From Jiella endophytica (GTDB lineage: Bacteria; Pseudomonadota; Alphaproteobacteria; Rhizobiales; Rhizobiaceae): a stretch of 64,000 nt of DNA. Shown here in pieces: positions 38,062 to 50,667 of the stretch (within the stretch, counting starts at the first letter, position 1; every line of letters begins with the position of its first letter). The stretch is taken from positions 558,001 to 622,000 of the forward strand of contig NZ_SOZD01000001.1 in the NCBI RefSeq assembly GCF_004519335.1, read 5' to 3'. Position numbers and translations under genes: made by a program. The notes under the pieces were generated by a model, which searched no databases, was not told the origin of the DNA, and saw nothing but the letters and a program-made list of their open reading frames with translations.

Positions 38062-39543
38062 GTGACCGCGCAAGGGAGCCCGCTTTTGAGAGTCAAATTG
38101 ATCCTGCCGGCGTTGACGGAGGCCAAGAGCCCGCTTTTTCGCCCGATCAAATATTCGCTCTTCCCGCCGCTCGGCCTCGCAACGCTCGCGGCTTTCCTCG
38201 ATGACGACGACGTGGTCGAGCTGGTCGACGATCATGTCGAGGTGCTTTCGCTCGACGACACGCCCGATCTCGTCGTCATTCAGGTCTACATCACCAACGC
38301 CTATCGGGCTTATGCGATCGCCGACCATTACCGGGCGGCGGGTTGCCGCGTCGTTCTCGGCGGACTGCACGTGACGTCGCTGCCGGATGAAGCCGCGCAG
38401 CATGCCGACACCATCTTTCTAGGCCCCGGCGAGGATACGTTTCCGCAATTCCTGGCCGATCTGCGGGCAGGATCGCCAAAGCCGCGATACGTCTCGCGCG
38501 GCAAGCGCTCCATTCAAGGCCTGCCGCCGGTTCGCCGCGACCTGATCAAGCGCAACCGCTATCTCGTGCCGAACTCCATCGTCGTGACCCGCGGCTGTCC
38601 GCAGCATTGCGACTTCTGCTACAAGGACGCGTTTTTCGGCGGCGGCCGTTCCTTCTACACCCAGCGGGTCGAGGAGGCGCTGGCGGAGATCGAGCGGCTT
38701 CCGGGCCGGCACCTGTATTTCCTCGACGACCACCTGCTCGGCAGCCCGACCTTCGCAGCCGAACTCTTTTCCGGGCTGAGCGGCATGGGGCGGCTGTTTC
38801 AGGGGGCCGCGACCGTCGACAGCATCCTCAGAGGCGATCTCATCGAACGCGCCGCCGAGGCGGGGCTGCGCAGCCTGTTCGTCGGCTTCGAGACCTTCGA
38901 CCCGGCCAATCTCGCTGCCAGCAACAAGAAGCAGAACCTTGCCAAGGACTATGCGGCCGTCGCCAAGCGGCTGAGCGATCTCGGCATCATGATCAACGGC
39001 TCGTTCGTCTTCGGCATGGATGCCGACGACGCCGACGTCTTCGACCGGACGGTGGACTGGGCGGTCGAACACGGAATCACCACGGCGACCTTCCACATCC
39101 AGACGCCCTATCCGGGAACCCGGCTGTTCGCGGCGCTGGCGTCGGCCGGACGGCTGACCACCCGCGACTGGGACCTCTACGATACCCGGCACGTCGTCTA
39201 CGAGCCGGCGCGACTGACCGCGAACGCGCTCAAGGCGGGCTATGACAAAGCCTATCGAGACTTCTACGGCTGGCAGAACATCGCCCGTGCCGCGGCGGCC
39301 CATGGCGGCGCCAGACACCGGGCGAAGCACTTCTTCTATGCGGCCGGGTGGAAGAAGTTCGAGCCGCTGTGGGACCTGGTGATCAAGGCGCAGCGGCTCG
39401 GAGTGATGACGCCGATGCTCGAAGCGGTGCTGTCCAAGGTCACGCGGGACGACAATGGCAGCGGCGAGTCCTTCGGCGAAACCATCGGCTCACGGGCGGC
39501 CGTGTCCCCGCCGGCGGTGTCCGCTCCGGTGGAAAACGCCTGA
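38062..39543 (+). CDS. B12-binding-type radical SAM protein
   Basis: A 493-aa protein of the BchE/HpnP/MiaB-like class. Residues 10-130 form a Rossmann-like cobalamin-binding domain (LTEAKSPLFRPIKYSLFPP, VVIQVYITNAYRAYA); the canonical DxHxxG is not evident. The radical SAM core has C179-x3-C183-x2-C186 (CPQHCDFC), YFLDDHLLGSP and FVGFETF. The C-terminus extends past the core. The substrate is unknown. It converges on the phosphoesterase gene with a 5-bp gap. Confidence 0.85.
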   Translation: MTAQGSPLLRVKLILPALTEAKSPLFRPIKYSLFPPLGLATLAAFLDDDDVVELVDDHVEVLSLDDTPDLVVIQVYITNAYRAYAIADHYRAAGCRVVLGGLHVTSLPDEAAQHADTIFLGPGEDTFPQFLADLRAGSPKPRYVSRGKRSIQGLPPVRRDLIKRNRYLVPNSIVVTRGCPQHCDFCYKDAFFGGGRSFYTQRVEEALAEIERLPGRHLYFLDDHLLGSPTFAAELFSGLSGMGRLFQGAATVDSILRGDLIERAAEAGLRSLFVGFETFDPANLAASNKKQNLAKDYAAVAKRLSDLGIMINGSFVFGMDADDADVFDRTVDWAVEHGITTATFHIQTPYPGTRLFAALASAGRLTTRDWDLYDTRHVVYEPARLTANALKAGYDKAYRDFYGWQNIARAAAAHGGARHRAKHFFYAAGWKKFEPLWDLVIKAQRLGVMTPMLEAVLSKVTRDDNGSGESFGETIGSRAAVSPPAVSAPVENA

Positions 39544-39548
39544 GGCCG

Positions 39549-40331
39549 TCAGTCCATCGCCGTGCCGAAGCCGCGGTCGAGGCGGCGCGGCGCGACCTCG
39601 TGGAAGTCCTCGTCGTGGCTCACCTGCAGGCAGCTGACGCCGCCCGAGCGCGTGTTCACCCAGGCACCCGTCAGCCGGCCGGTGAAGACGGCGCCGGTGT
39701 CGAGCGACAGGCGGTTTTCGGTGACGGTGGGAAGCCCGGATTTCTGCGGCGTGTGGCCATGCAGGACGACATGGCTGAGGCGGCCGACATGGTTCATGAA
39801 CGGGGCGCGGATCCAGACGCAGTCGTGGCGGCGCTGGTCGGTGAGGGGACGCGACGGATCGACCCCGGCATGGACGAAGGCGAAAGGGCCTTTCAGAAGG
39901 ATCGCCGAAGCCTCACGGAGCAGCTTCAGATGCTGCGGCCAGCCCTCGGCGATCGCGCGGCGGACCTTCTCCGGCGGATCGCTCGGCGACTGGCCGTAGG
40001 AGGCGATGGTCTCGGCGCCGCCCTGGCCGAGCCAGTTGAGGATCTCCTCCATCGACAGATCGTGTTCGAGGAAGCGCAGGAGCCATTCGTCGTGATTGCC
40101 GAGGAGGAGCTTCGATCCCGGCCGTTCGGCGACGACATCGGCGGCAATGTCGAGGGCGCCGCGGCTGTCGTCGCCGCGATCGACGAGATCGCCGAGGAGA
40201 TAGATCGCCGGGGAGATGCCCGAACGCGCGGCGAGCCGGTCGACACCGGCGAGGAACCGCTTCAGGAGGCCGCTCTCGCCATGGACGTCGCCGATGGCGA
40301 CGATGTCGTCCGGCTGCGATGGATTGGGCAA
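39549..40331 (-). CDS. Calcineurin-like metallophosphoesterase (PrpE/ApaH-like)
   Basis: A 260-aa phosphoesterase with the two-metal motifs GDVHG (residues 13-17), GDLVDRG (about 47), GNHDEW (about 78), and the distal HAGVDP and HGHTP. It resembles bacterial serine/threonine phosphatases and diadenosine tetraphosphatase. The ATG at 40331 is close to conserved sequence. It is a single gene divergent from nothing close by; the specific substrate cannot be told. Confidence 0.86.
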   Translation of the reverse strand: MPNPSQPDDIVAIGDVHGESGLLKRFLAGVDRLAARSGISPAIYLLGDLVDRGDDSRGALDIAADVVAERPGSKLLLGNHDEWLLRFLEHDLSMEEILNWLGQGGAETIASYGQSPSDPPEKVRRAIAEGWPQHLKLLREASAILLKGPFAFVHAGVDPSRPLTDQRRHDCVWIRAPFMNHVGRLSHVVLHGHTPQKSGLPTVTENRLSLDTGAVFTGRLTGAWVNTRSGGVSCLQVSHDEDFHEVAPRRLDRGFGTAMD

Positions 40332-40505
40332 ATCGACCTGCCTTCGGGACTGCTTGGGCGTCAGAGCGCCGTGCGTGGAAATGAACGCTTCAACGACGCT
40401 TGAACGGACCTACGCATCGTGCTTTGCGAAAACCGATTCCGATCTTCGCGCCGGAGCCGGGCAATGGCACCGGCGGCCGGGCAGAAAGCGCGCTTTGCCG
40501 GCCGG

Positions 40506-41402
40506 TCAATAGGCCCAGGTGCGGGCCTTGGAGATCAGAAAGTCGCGGAAGACCTTCAGCTTGGCGGCGCTCCGCATCTGCTCGGTGTAGCAGAGATAGG
40601 TGTCGAAGGTCGGCATTTCCATTTCCGGCAGCACCTGCACGAGCTTGGAATGCTTGTCGATCATGTAGTCGGGCAGGAGCGCGATGCCGGTGCCGCTTTC
40701 GATGGCCGAGCGGATCGCCATCAGATTGTTGATCTGCAGGATCGGATTGCGGAACTTGCCCTCGGGCAGGCCGACCGTCTCCAGCGTGTTGAGATTGCGC
40801 AGGTAGTTCGGCGCAGGTTCCCCGAAGGTGATGATCCGGTGGCGGTCGAGATCGTCGAGGGTCTCGGGGGTGCCGAAGCGGGTGAGGTAGCTCGGCGCGG
40901 CATAGACGTGGAGATGCACGGTGAAGAGGCGCCGCTGGATGAGGTCCGGCTGCTGCGGCTGACGCAGGCGGATCGCCGCGTCAGCCTTGCGCATGGTGAG
41001 GTCGATTTCCTCGTTGTCGAAGACCAGCTGCAGTTCGAGATCGGGATAGAGTTCGAGGAACTCGCGGGCGCGTTCGGTCAGCCAGCCGGAGCCGAGGCCG
41101 ACGGTGGTGGTGACGCGCAGCTTGCCGGTCGGCTTCTCCTTGGTCTCGGTGAGCTGCATGCGCACCATTTCGAGACGCTTCAGGACGTCGTTGGCGGTCT
41201 GGAACAGGAGCTCGCCCTGTTCGGACAGGACCAGGCCGCGGGCATGGCGGTGGAACAGCGGCACGCCGATCTCGTTTTCGAGCGCGGCGACCTGCCGGCT
41301 GATCGCCGACTGGCTGAGATTGAGCGCGTCCGCCGCATGGGTGAACGATCCTGCCTCGGCTGCCGCGTGGAAGATCCGCAGCTTGTCCCAGTCGAGGGCC
41401 AT
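40506..41402 (-). CDS. lsrB: LysR-type regulator, LsrB/VtlR-like
   Basis: A 298-aa LysR regulator. The helix-turn-helix is at residues about 15-45 (SFTHAADALNLSQSAISRQV). The effector domain contains RVTTTVGLGSGWLTERAREF and RLRQPQQPDLIQRRLFTVH, which I recognise from S. meliloti LsrB and Brucella/Agrobacterium VtlR. The MALDWDKLRIF start is typical. It lies 63 bp after trxB on the same strand, as in S. meliloti, where LsrB affects oxidative stress and lipopolysaccharide genes. Redox-active cysteines were not confirmed; only one cysteine (CYTEQ) is visible. Confidence 0.75.
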   Translation of the reverse strand: MALDWDKLRIFHAAAEAGSFTHAADALNLSQSAISRQVAALENEIGVPLFHRHARGLVLSEQGELLFQTANDVLKRLEMVRMQLTETKEKPTGKLRVTTTVGLGSGWLTERAREFLELYPDLELQLVFDNEEIDLTMRKADAAIRLRQPQQPDLIQRRLFTVHLHVYAAPSYLTRFGTPETLDDLDRHRIITFGEPAPNYLRNLNTLETVGLPEGKFRNPILQINNLMAIRSAIESGTGIALLPDYMIDKHSKLVQVLPEMEMPTFDTYLCYTEQMRSAAKLKVFRDFLISKARTWAY

Positions 41403-41465
41403 GGTCGGTTGGTCCTTCAAGCGGTCCGGCGCAACGCCGGACGGGGTCCTCGTGGGCGCTGAGCC

Positions 41466-42437
41466 CTATTCGGCGGCGGCGCGGGTTTCGAACAGCGTCT
41501 GCTCGGCAAGCCACTTCTCGGCTTCGAGCGCCGCCATGCAGCCCATGCCGGCGGCAGTGACCGCCTGGCGATAGACGTCGTCGGCGACGTCGCCGGCGGC
41601 GAAGATACCCTCGACCGAAGTCCGCGTCGTCCCAGGTTCGACCCACAGATACCCGGAAGGCTTCTGCTTCAATTGGCCGACGAAGAGATCGACCGCCGGC
41701 GCATGGCCGATCGCGACGAAGACGCCGTCGACGGTGCGCTCGCTGGTCTCGCCGGTCTTCATGTTCTTCAGCCGGACGCCGTTGACCGACTTCAGCGGCT
41801 TCTCGATGCCGACGATCTCCTCGACCGCGGTGTCCCAGAGGATCTCGACATTCTCCGACTTGAACAGCCGCTCCTGCAGGATCCGCTCGGCGCGCAGCTC
41901 GTCGCGGCGATGGACGAGGGTCACCTTCGCGGCGATGTGGGAGAGATAGAGCGCCTCCTCGACGGCGGTGTTGCCGCCGCCGACGACGACCACGTCCTTG
42001 CCCCGGTAGAAGAAGCCGTCGCAGGTGGCGCAGGCCGAGACGCCGAAGCCCTGGAAGGTGTTCTCGCTCTCGAGCCCCAGCCACTTCGCCTGGGCGCCGG
42101 TGGCGATTACCAGCGCGTCGCAGCTGTAGACCGTGCCGGAATCGCCGGTCAGCCGGAAGGGTCGCTGGGAGAGGTCGGCCGAGACGATGATGTCGCTGGC
42201 GATCTCGGCGCCGACATTCAGCGCCTGCGCCTTCATCTGCTCCATCATCCACGGGCCCTGCACCGGCTCGGCATAGCCCGGATAGTTCTCGACGTCGGTG
42301 GTGATGGTCAGCTGGCCGCCTTCCTGCAGACCGGCGACGATCAGCGGCTTCATCATCGCCCGGGCGGCGTAGATGGCAGCGGTGTAGCCGGCAGGGCCGG
42401 AACCGAGAACGAGCAGATTGACGTGACGATCGGACAT
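41466..42437 (-). CDS. trxB: Thioredoxin reductase
   Basis: A 323-aa flavoprotein that reduces thioredoxin with NADPH. The FAD motif GSGPAGYTAAIYAA is at the start, the redox pair is CATC (residues about 136-139), the NADPH motif is GGGNTAVEEAL, and the second FAD motif is GIFAAGDVADD. ATG 42437 is used because it begins MSDRHVNLLVLGSGPAG; the longer start adds 12 residues. It is first in a run with the LysR gene, divergent from trkH. Confidence 0.95.
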   Translation of the reverse strand: MSDRHVNLLVLGSGPAGYTAAIYAARAMMKPLIVAGLQEGGQLTITTDVENYPGYAEPVQGPWMMEQMKAQALNVGAEIASDIIVSADLSQRPFRLTGDSGTVYSCDALVIATGAQAKWLGLESENTFQGFGVSACATCDGFFYRGKDVVVVGGGNTAVEEALYLSHIAAKVTLVHRRDELRAERILQERLFKSENVEILWDTAVEEIVGIEKPLKSVNGVRLKNMKTGETSERTVDGVFVAIGHAPAVDLFVGQLKQKPSGYLWVEPGTTRTSVEGIFAAGDVADDVYRQAVTAAGMGCMAALEAEKWLAEQTLFETRAAAE

Positions 42438-42647
42438 AACAGCCTCGCAAGCAATGCGTGTGGCAAGTGGCAACGGGAACGGTTCCGTTCAATAGACGAG
42501 GGGGTGGCGGGCTGCAACATGGCGGCAACAGGCTGTCCGTAAGGCACGGCGCGGCCCACCGGCCGAATTGCCGGCGTGCCCGCAAAGCTCTAGAGAAGCG
42601 GGTCCGCGACCCTCGCAACGGTCGCGCCGGACAGCGGAGAGCCAGAC

Positions 42648-44090
42648 ATTTTCAGAACGATCGCTCACGTCACGTCGATCTTCGGTCTCGGCCTCGCCTT
42701 TGCCATGCTGCTGCCGGCGCTCACGGATCTGACCGACAGGAACGACGACTTCCGGGTCTTCCTCGGAACCGGCTTTCTCGTCGGCGTGGTCTGCGCGCTG
42801 GTCGCCGTTGCGACCAGGGGCGAGCGGCCGCAATTCACCCAAAAGCTCGGCTTCCTGCTGGTCACCACCGTCTGGATCATCGCCTGCGTCATCGGCGCGC
42901 TGCCGCTCTATTTCTCCTCGGTGAATGTCAGCTTCGCCGGCGCCTTCTTCGAATCGATGTCGGGCCTCACGACAACCGGCTCGACGGTGATCTCCGGCCT
43001 CGATTCCCTGCCGCGCGGCATCCTTCTGTGGCGCTCGCTGCTGCAGTGGCTGGGCGGCATCGGCATCATCGGCATGGTGCTTTTGATCCTGCCGTCGCTG
43101 CAGGCCGGCGGCCTGGCGCTGTTCCACATGGAGAGCTCCGACAAGTCGGACAAGGTGCTGCCGCGGGTGAACCAGCTGACCGGCGGGCTGATCGCCGCCT
43201 ATGTGGCGCTGACGCTGATGTGCGCCATCGCCTACACCTCGCTCGGCATGTCGTTCTTCGACGCCACCAACCACGCCATGACCACCATGGCGACGGGGGG
43301 CTACTCCACCCACGACGCCTCGATGGGCTATTTCGACGACAACCGCATCCTGCTCGCCTCGACGGTGTTCATGGTGCTGGCGGCGCTGCCCTTCGTCGTC
43401 TATGTCCGCGCCTTCCTGCCGCGGCGCTTCCAGCTCTGGCGGGACCCGCAGATCGTCGTCTTCCTGGTGATCTGCCTGGTGCTGAGCTTCGCCATCGCCG
43501 TCACCCGCCGCATCGTCAACGACACGCCCTTCGGCGAGGCCCTGGTCTCCTCGACCTTCAACCTCGTCTCGGTGATCACCACGACGGGCTACGCCTCCGA
43601 GGACTATACGCTCTGGTCGAATGCGGCGATCGGCATCTTCTTCCTCGCCTCCTTCCTCGGCGGCTGCGCCGGCTCGACGGCCGGCGGCATCAAGGCGAAC
43701 CGCCTCGTCGTCCTGTTCCTGGTGGTCAGGGCGAGCTTCCGCCGGCTGGTGCGCCCGCATGCGATCATCCGGCTGAAATACGGCAATGACGACATCAGCG
43801 CCCAGACCATCCAGACGGTGACGATCTTCTTCTTCCTGTTCTTCGGCACGCTGCTGATGGGGACAGTGCTCTTGACGGTGTTCGGCCTCGACCTGATCAC
43901 CGCCTTTTCCGGCACGCTGACGGCGCTGGCGAATGTCGGCCCGGGCTTCGGCCAGATCATCGGCCCGGCGGGCAACTTCGCCTCGCTGCCGGACCCTTCG
44001 CTCTGGGTCCTATCGGCGGCGATGCTGCTCGGCCGGCTGGAACTCGTCACCGTGCTGATCCTGTTCTTCCCGTCGGTCTGGGCGGACTGA
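42648..44090 (+). CDS. trkH: Potassium uptake protein TrkH
   Basis: A K+ channel-like transport subunit working with TrkA. Four P-loops carry the conserved glycines: LTTTGSTV, MATGGYST, TTTGYASED and ANVGPGFG. The first in-frame ATG (42705) falls in the middle of the first membrane helix. The reading frame upstream continues IFRTIAHVTSIFGLGLAFAM to an ATT at 42648 with GGAG eight bases before it. I therefore propose an ATT start (480 aa). No ATG, GTG or TTG exists upstream in frame. Conventional annotation would start at 42705. Confidence 0.88.
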   Translation: MFRTIAHVTSIFGLGLAFAMLLPALTDLTDRNDDFRVFLGTGFLVGVVCALVAVATRGERPQFTQKLGFLLVTTVWIIACVIGALPLYFSSVNVSFAGAFFESMSGLTTTGSTVISGLDSLPRGILLWRSLLQWLGGIGIIGMVLLILPSLQAGGLALFHMESSDKSDKVLPRVNQLTGGLIAAYVALTLMCAIAYTSLGMSFFDATNHAMTTMATGGYSTHDASMGYFDDNRILLASTVFMVLAALPFVVYVRAFLPRRFQLWRDPQIVVFLVICLVLSFAIAVTRRIVNDTPFGEALVSSTFNLVSVITTTGYASEDYTLWSNAAIGIFFLASFLGGCAGSTAGGIKANRLVVLFLVVRASFRRLVRPHAIIRLKYGNDDISAQTIQTVTIFFFLFFGTLLMGTVLLTVFGLDLITAFSGTLTALANVGPGFGQIIGPAGNFASLPDPSLWVLSAAMLLGRLELVTVLILFFPSVWAD

Positions 44091-44098
44091 CGGCGGCG

Positions 44099-44962
44099 AT
44101 GGAACGCGCAATCCCTGAGATCGCCTTCATCAATCTCGACCGGGCGAAGGAGCGCCGGGCGCTGATGGAGGTGCAGGGCGAGCGGCTGGGGCTGGGGCTC
44201 GCCCGCTTCCCGGCCTGCGAGGCCGCGGCGATCGACGAGGAGCGCTTCCGGCGCCTCGCGACGCGGTGGGAGCGGCCGATGACGCGGCCGGAACTCGCCG
44301 CCTTCCTCTCCCACCGGGCGCTCTGGGAACGGGCCGCGCAGCACCCCAACGGGCTGATCATCCTCGAAGACGACACGATCTTTTCCACACATTTCGTCGC
44401 TGCAGCGGAAGAAGTCGCGGCGAGCGGCTTCGATCTGGTCAATTTCGAGACCGTCGGCCGGCGCAAATTCTTCCGGAAGGGCCGGACGACGGATGGTGGT
44501 CCCTTCCGGTTCACCGGGCTCGCCCGGGAAAAATCCGGGGCCGGGGCCTATTGGCTGTCGCAGAAGGGCGCTGCGCGGTTGCTGCGCACGGCCGAGACGC
44601 GGACCGCGCCGGTCGATGCCTACATGTTCGGCGTTTGCCGGCTCGCCATCGCCCAGGTGGAACCGGCCGCGACCATGCAGGTGCATCTTCTCGCCGAGCG
44701 CGGCTTCGATGTCGGGACGGCGACAGAGACGTCGATCCACCAGCCTCGCCGCAAGCTGCCGCTGACCTTCGGCAATCTGCCTTTTGCGATGCGCCGGCTC
44801 GGAACCCAGCTGACGCTCGCTCCGGTGCATCTGCGCCGTCTCGCCGGTGTCGAATTCCGGCCCGCGGCCTTCGACGACGAAGCGTTTTCGGCCGTGCTGC
44901 CGGTTTCGCGCAAGGCGCTCGCGGCGAAGCTGCGGAGCTACGAAGCCCAGAGCGCTTCGTAG
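44099..44962 (+). CDS. Glycosyltransferase family 25 (LPS) protein
   Basis: A 287-aa cytosolic glycosyltransferase. The N-terminus IAFINLDRAKERRALM is typical of GT25, and the donor-binding acidic motif is ILEDDTIF (residues about 90-97). A later GAGAYWLSQKGAARLL segment is also characteristic. It starts 8 bp after trkH and overlaps the tail of lpsB by 25 bp (convergent). A role in lipopolysaccharide core or O-antigen assembly fits both family and neighbour. Confidence 0.85.
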   Translation: MERAIPEIAFINLDRAKERRALMEVQGERLGLGLARFPACEAAAIDEERFRRLATRWERPMTRPELAAFLSHRALWERAAQHPNGLIILEDDTIFSTHFVAAAEEVAASGFDLVNFETVGRRKFFRKGRTTDGGPFRFTGLAREKSGAGAYWLSQKGAARLLRTAETRTAPVDAYMFGVCRLAIAQVEPAATMQVHLLAERGFDVGTATETSIHQPRRKLPLTFGNLPFAMRRLGTQLTLAPVHLRRLAGVEFRPAAFDDEAFSAVLPVSRKALAAKLRSYEAQSAS

Positions 44963-45984
44963 ACGGAGGCGAGTTCGTCGGCTTCGCGCTGCAGCGGGAA
45001 ATGACTTCGAACTTGCTGGAGGCCGGCATCCGCCGTCCGTGCGCGCAGTTCGGCATCGCCGAGATAGGGCTCGATGGCGGCGGCGAGCGCCGCCGAATCG
45101 CCGGTCGGGACGACCCGGCCGGTGACGCCCTCGACGATCAGCTCGGCGAAGGCCCCGGCATCGCTGGCGACGACCGGCGTGCGGCTTGCCATGGCCTCGA
45201 GAGGCGTCAGGCCGAAGCCCTCGTTGCGCGGCGGCGCCACATAGAGGTCGAAGCGGCGGAACCAGGCGGCGATATCGTCCACCTCGCCGACGAAGCGGAT
45301 GCGGTCGTTCAGCCCGGCCGCCGCGATCCTGTCCTCGAGGCCTGCCGCGAAGGCGCGATTGTCCGCCGTCACCCGGCCGGTGATCACCGCGGACCAGTTC
45401 GGATGCTGCGGGAGGAGGGCGATCATCGCCTCGACGAAGAGGTCGGTGCCCTTCTGGTGGCGGATACGTCCCGAGCAGCCGACGATCTTGCGGCCGGCGA
45501 GGGCGGCGGCGGCCTCGCCCGCCGGCATCTCACCGTCCGGCGAGAAGCGCTCGACGTCGATGCCATGCATGACCACCCGCGCCGGCGCCTTCAGATAGGA
45601 TCGGCTGCGCTCGCTGGTCGCGACGACGGCGTCCATGCGGGAGATCAGGAACCGCGTCCAGCCGGTATGATGACGCTGGGCGGCGGAGGTGAAGAGCAGT
45701 TTCAGCGGCATGCGCAGGACGTCGCGCAGGAACACGCCGGCGAGCATCTCGGTGTTGCGGCGGGCATGCCAGATGCGGAACGGCCTGCCGCGCGGCCGGC
45801 GCCAGAGTTTCGGCAGGTCTCGCCAGCGGATATGCGGCAGCGAGTCGGGCAGGCCGGGGCCCAGCGTCGCGATCGGGATGGTTCGCGCCTGGAACGGCAC
45901 CAGCTGGACGATCGTCGAAGTGACGCCGGACAGGCGGCGCTTGAAGTTGGGCGCGATGACGAGGATGTTCGAGACGTCGGGCAA
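44938..45984 (-). CDS. lpsB: LPS core glycosyltransferase LpsB/LpcC-like (GT4)
   Basis: A 348-aa GT4 enzyme that probably adds a core mannose to lipopolysaccharide. The N-terminal VIAPNFKRRLSGVTSTIVQL is what I remember of rhizobial LpsB/LpcC. The donor-site E-x7-E is in NEGFGLTPLEAMA. The position after greA matches S. meliloti, where lpsB lies near greA and lps genes. A brnTA pair separates it from greA here, only 10 bp upstream. The C-terminal 25 bp overlap the convergent GT25 gene. Confidence 0.83.
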   Translation of the reverse strand: MPDVSNILVIAPNFKRRLSGVTSTIVQLVPFQARTIPIATLGPGLPDSLPHIRWRDLPKLWRRPRGRPFRIWHARRNTEMLAGVFLRDVLRMPLKLLFTSAAQRHHTGWTRFLISRMDAVVATSERSRSYLKAPARVVMHGIDVERFSPDGEMPAGEAAAALAGRKIVGCSGRIRHQKGTDLFVEAMIALLPQHPNWSAVITGRVTADNRAFAAGLEDRIAAAGLNDRIRFVGEVDDIAAWFRRFDLYVAPPRNEGFGLTPLEAMASRTPVVASDAGAFAELIVEGVTGRVVPTGDSAALAAAIEPYLGDAELRARTADAGLQQVRSHFPLQREADELASVYEALWAS

Positions 45985-45994
45985 ATGGCGGTCG

Positions 45995-46210
45995 TTACGC
46001 GAGGTGGTCCGAGATCAGAACGCGGATGACCTCTTCCGGCGTCAGCCCGGCGCGCTTCGCTTCGGCCTCGAGCGCCTCTGACAGGCGGCGCGGCAATTCG
46101 ACCGAAAGACGGGTCGACGGCTGGTTCACCCGGCGCCCCTTCGACCAGTCGACGACGCCGTCAAGCGAGCCACCGTCATCGAAGATGGCGTCAATCTCAT
46201 GAGCCTTCAT
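45995..46210 (-). CDS. brnA: BrnA antitoxin
   Basis: A 71-aa antitoxin. The C-terminal half has ribbon-helix-helix character (RLSVELPRRLSEALEAEAKR, then TPEEVIRVLI), which binds the operon promoter. Start ATG 46210 has GAGGT nine bases before it and lies inside the end of brnT; ATG 46225 is a second option. Its stop is 10 bp from lpsB. Confidence 0.78.
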   Translation of the reverse strand: MKAHEIDAIFDDGGSLDGVVDWSKGRRVNQPSTRLSVELPRRLSEALEAEAKRAGLTPEEVIRVLISDHLA

Positions 46211-46463
46211 AGAGCCGTACCTCATTGGTTCGCGCTCTTCGCACGGAAATGAGCCGGATGGCGCCGCCCCTGCGGGTGAAGATTGCCGCCCAGTGCCTGA
46301 GACCGATCCTTCCGATCGCGATATATCTTGCTTCGTCCTGCGATTGCGCATCGAATTCCAAAAGCCTCGCGTCGTCAAAGAGGACTTTTGCTTCCTCGAA
46401 GTCGATTCCATGCTTCCGCTTGTTGGATGCGCTCTTGTCTGGATCATACTCGAAACCCATCAA
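46197..46463 (-). CDS. brnT: BrnT toxin
   Basis: An 88-aa BrnT-family ribonuclease toxin. The family hallmark FEYDPDKSASNKRKHGIDFE is at the N-terminus, followed by AKVLFDD, EARYIAIGRIG and LISVRRARTNEVRLYE, the last being the typical catalytic RRA and ExxxYE end. It precedes brnA in the usual toxin-first order, 20 bp after greA. Confidence 0.88.
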   Translation of the reverse strand: MMGFEYDPDKSASNKRKHGIDFEEAKVLFDDARLLEFDAQSQDEARYIAIGRIGLRHWAAIFTRRGGAIRLISVRRARTNEVRLYEGS

Positions 46464-46483
46464 GAACCCATCCGGAACGCAAC

Positions 46484-46957
46484 CTACTGCCAGCTGACCT
46501 CGAGGATCTCGTAGGAGCGGGCACCGCCGGGGGCGGAGACCTCGACCGTGTCACCCTCGGCCTTGCCGATCAGGGCGCGGGCGATCGGCGAGGAGATCGA
46601 GATCTTGCCCTCCTTCACGTCGGCTTCCTGGTCGCCGACGATCTGGTAGCGCCTCTCCTCGTCGGTGTCCTCGTCGACGAGCTTGACCGTCGCGCCGAAC
46701 TTGATGCGGTCGCCGGACATCTTCGACAGGTCGATCACCTCGGCGCGGGCCGTCAGGTCCTCGAGCTCGGAGATGCGGCCCTCGTTGAGGCTCTGGGCCT
46801 CCTTGGCGGCATGATATTCGGCATTTTCGGAGAGGTCGCCATGAGCGCGCGCCTCGGAGATCGCCGCGATGATCCGCGGGCGCTCTTCCTGCTGGCGTCG
46901 GCGCAGTTCCTCCCGCAGCGCCTCGAAACCGCGACTCGTCATCGGGACCTTTTCCAT
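46484..46957 (-). CDS. greA: Transcription elongation factor GreA
   Basis: A 157-aa factor that rescues backtracked RNA polymerase. The N-terminal coiled coil ([20 protein letters not shown] onward) carries the tip acidic residues in [20 protein letters not shown], and the C-terminal domain has [20 protein letters not shown]. The ATG at 46957 begins the conserved protein. carB lies upstream on the same strand with a 215-bp gap. Confidence 0.95.
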   Translation of the reverse strand: MEKVPMTSRGFEALREELRRRQQEERPRIIAAISEARAHGDLSENAEYHAAKEAQSLNEGRISELEDLTARAEVIDLSKMSGDRIKFGATVKLVDEDTDEERRYQIVGDQEADVKEGKISISSPIARALIGKAEGDTVEVSAPGGARSYEILEVSWQ

Positions 46958-47172
46958 GGCCTCCACCTTTCCGGACCTCGCGCGACGCGCGAAGTCGACC
47001 TCATAAGGACCTCGCAGCATTGGCGAAGTCGATCAACACACACTGTGACGAGAACTGGCTCTCGACACAATAAGAAAGCTGACCCGAACGGCACCGCCGC
47101 TCCGGACCAGCAGGACTTTCAAAATGGCTGAGCTCGCCGGAGGCGCCCCTTTCGAAGGGGCGCCCGACACCG

Positions 47173-50667
<3,495 letters not shown>

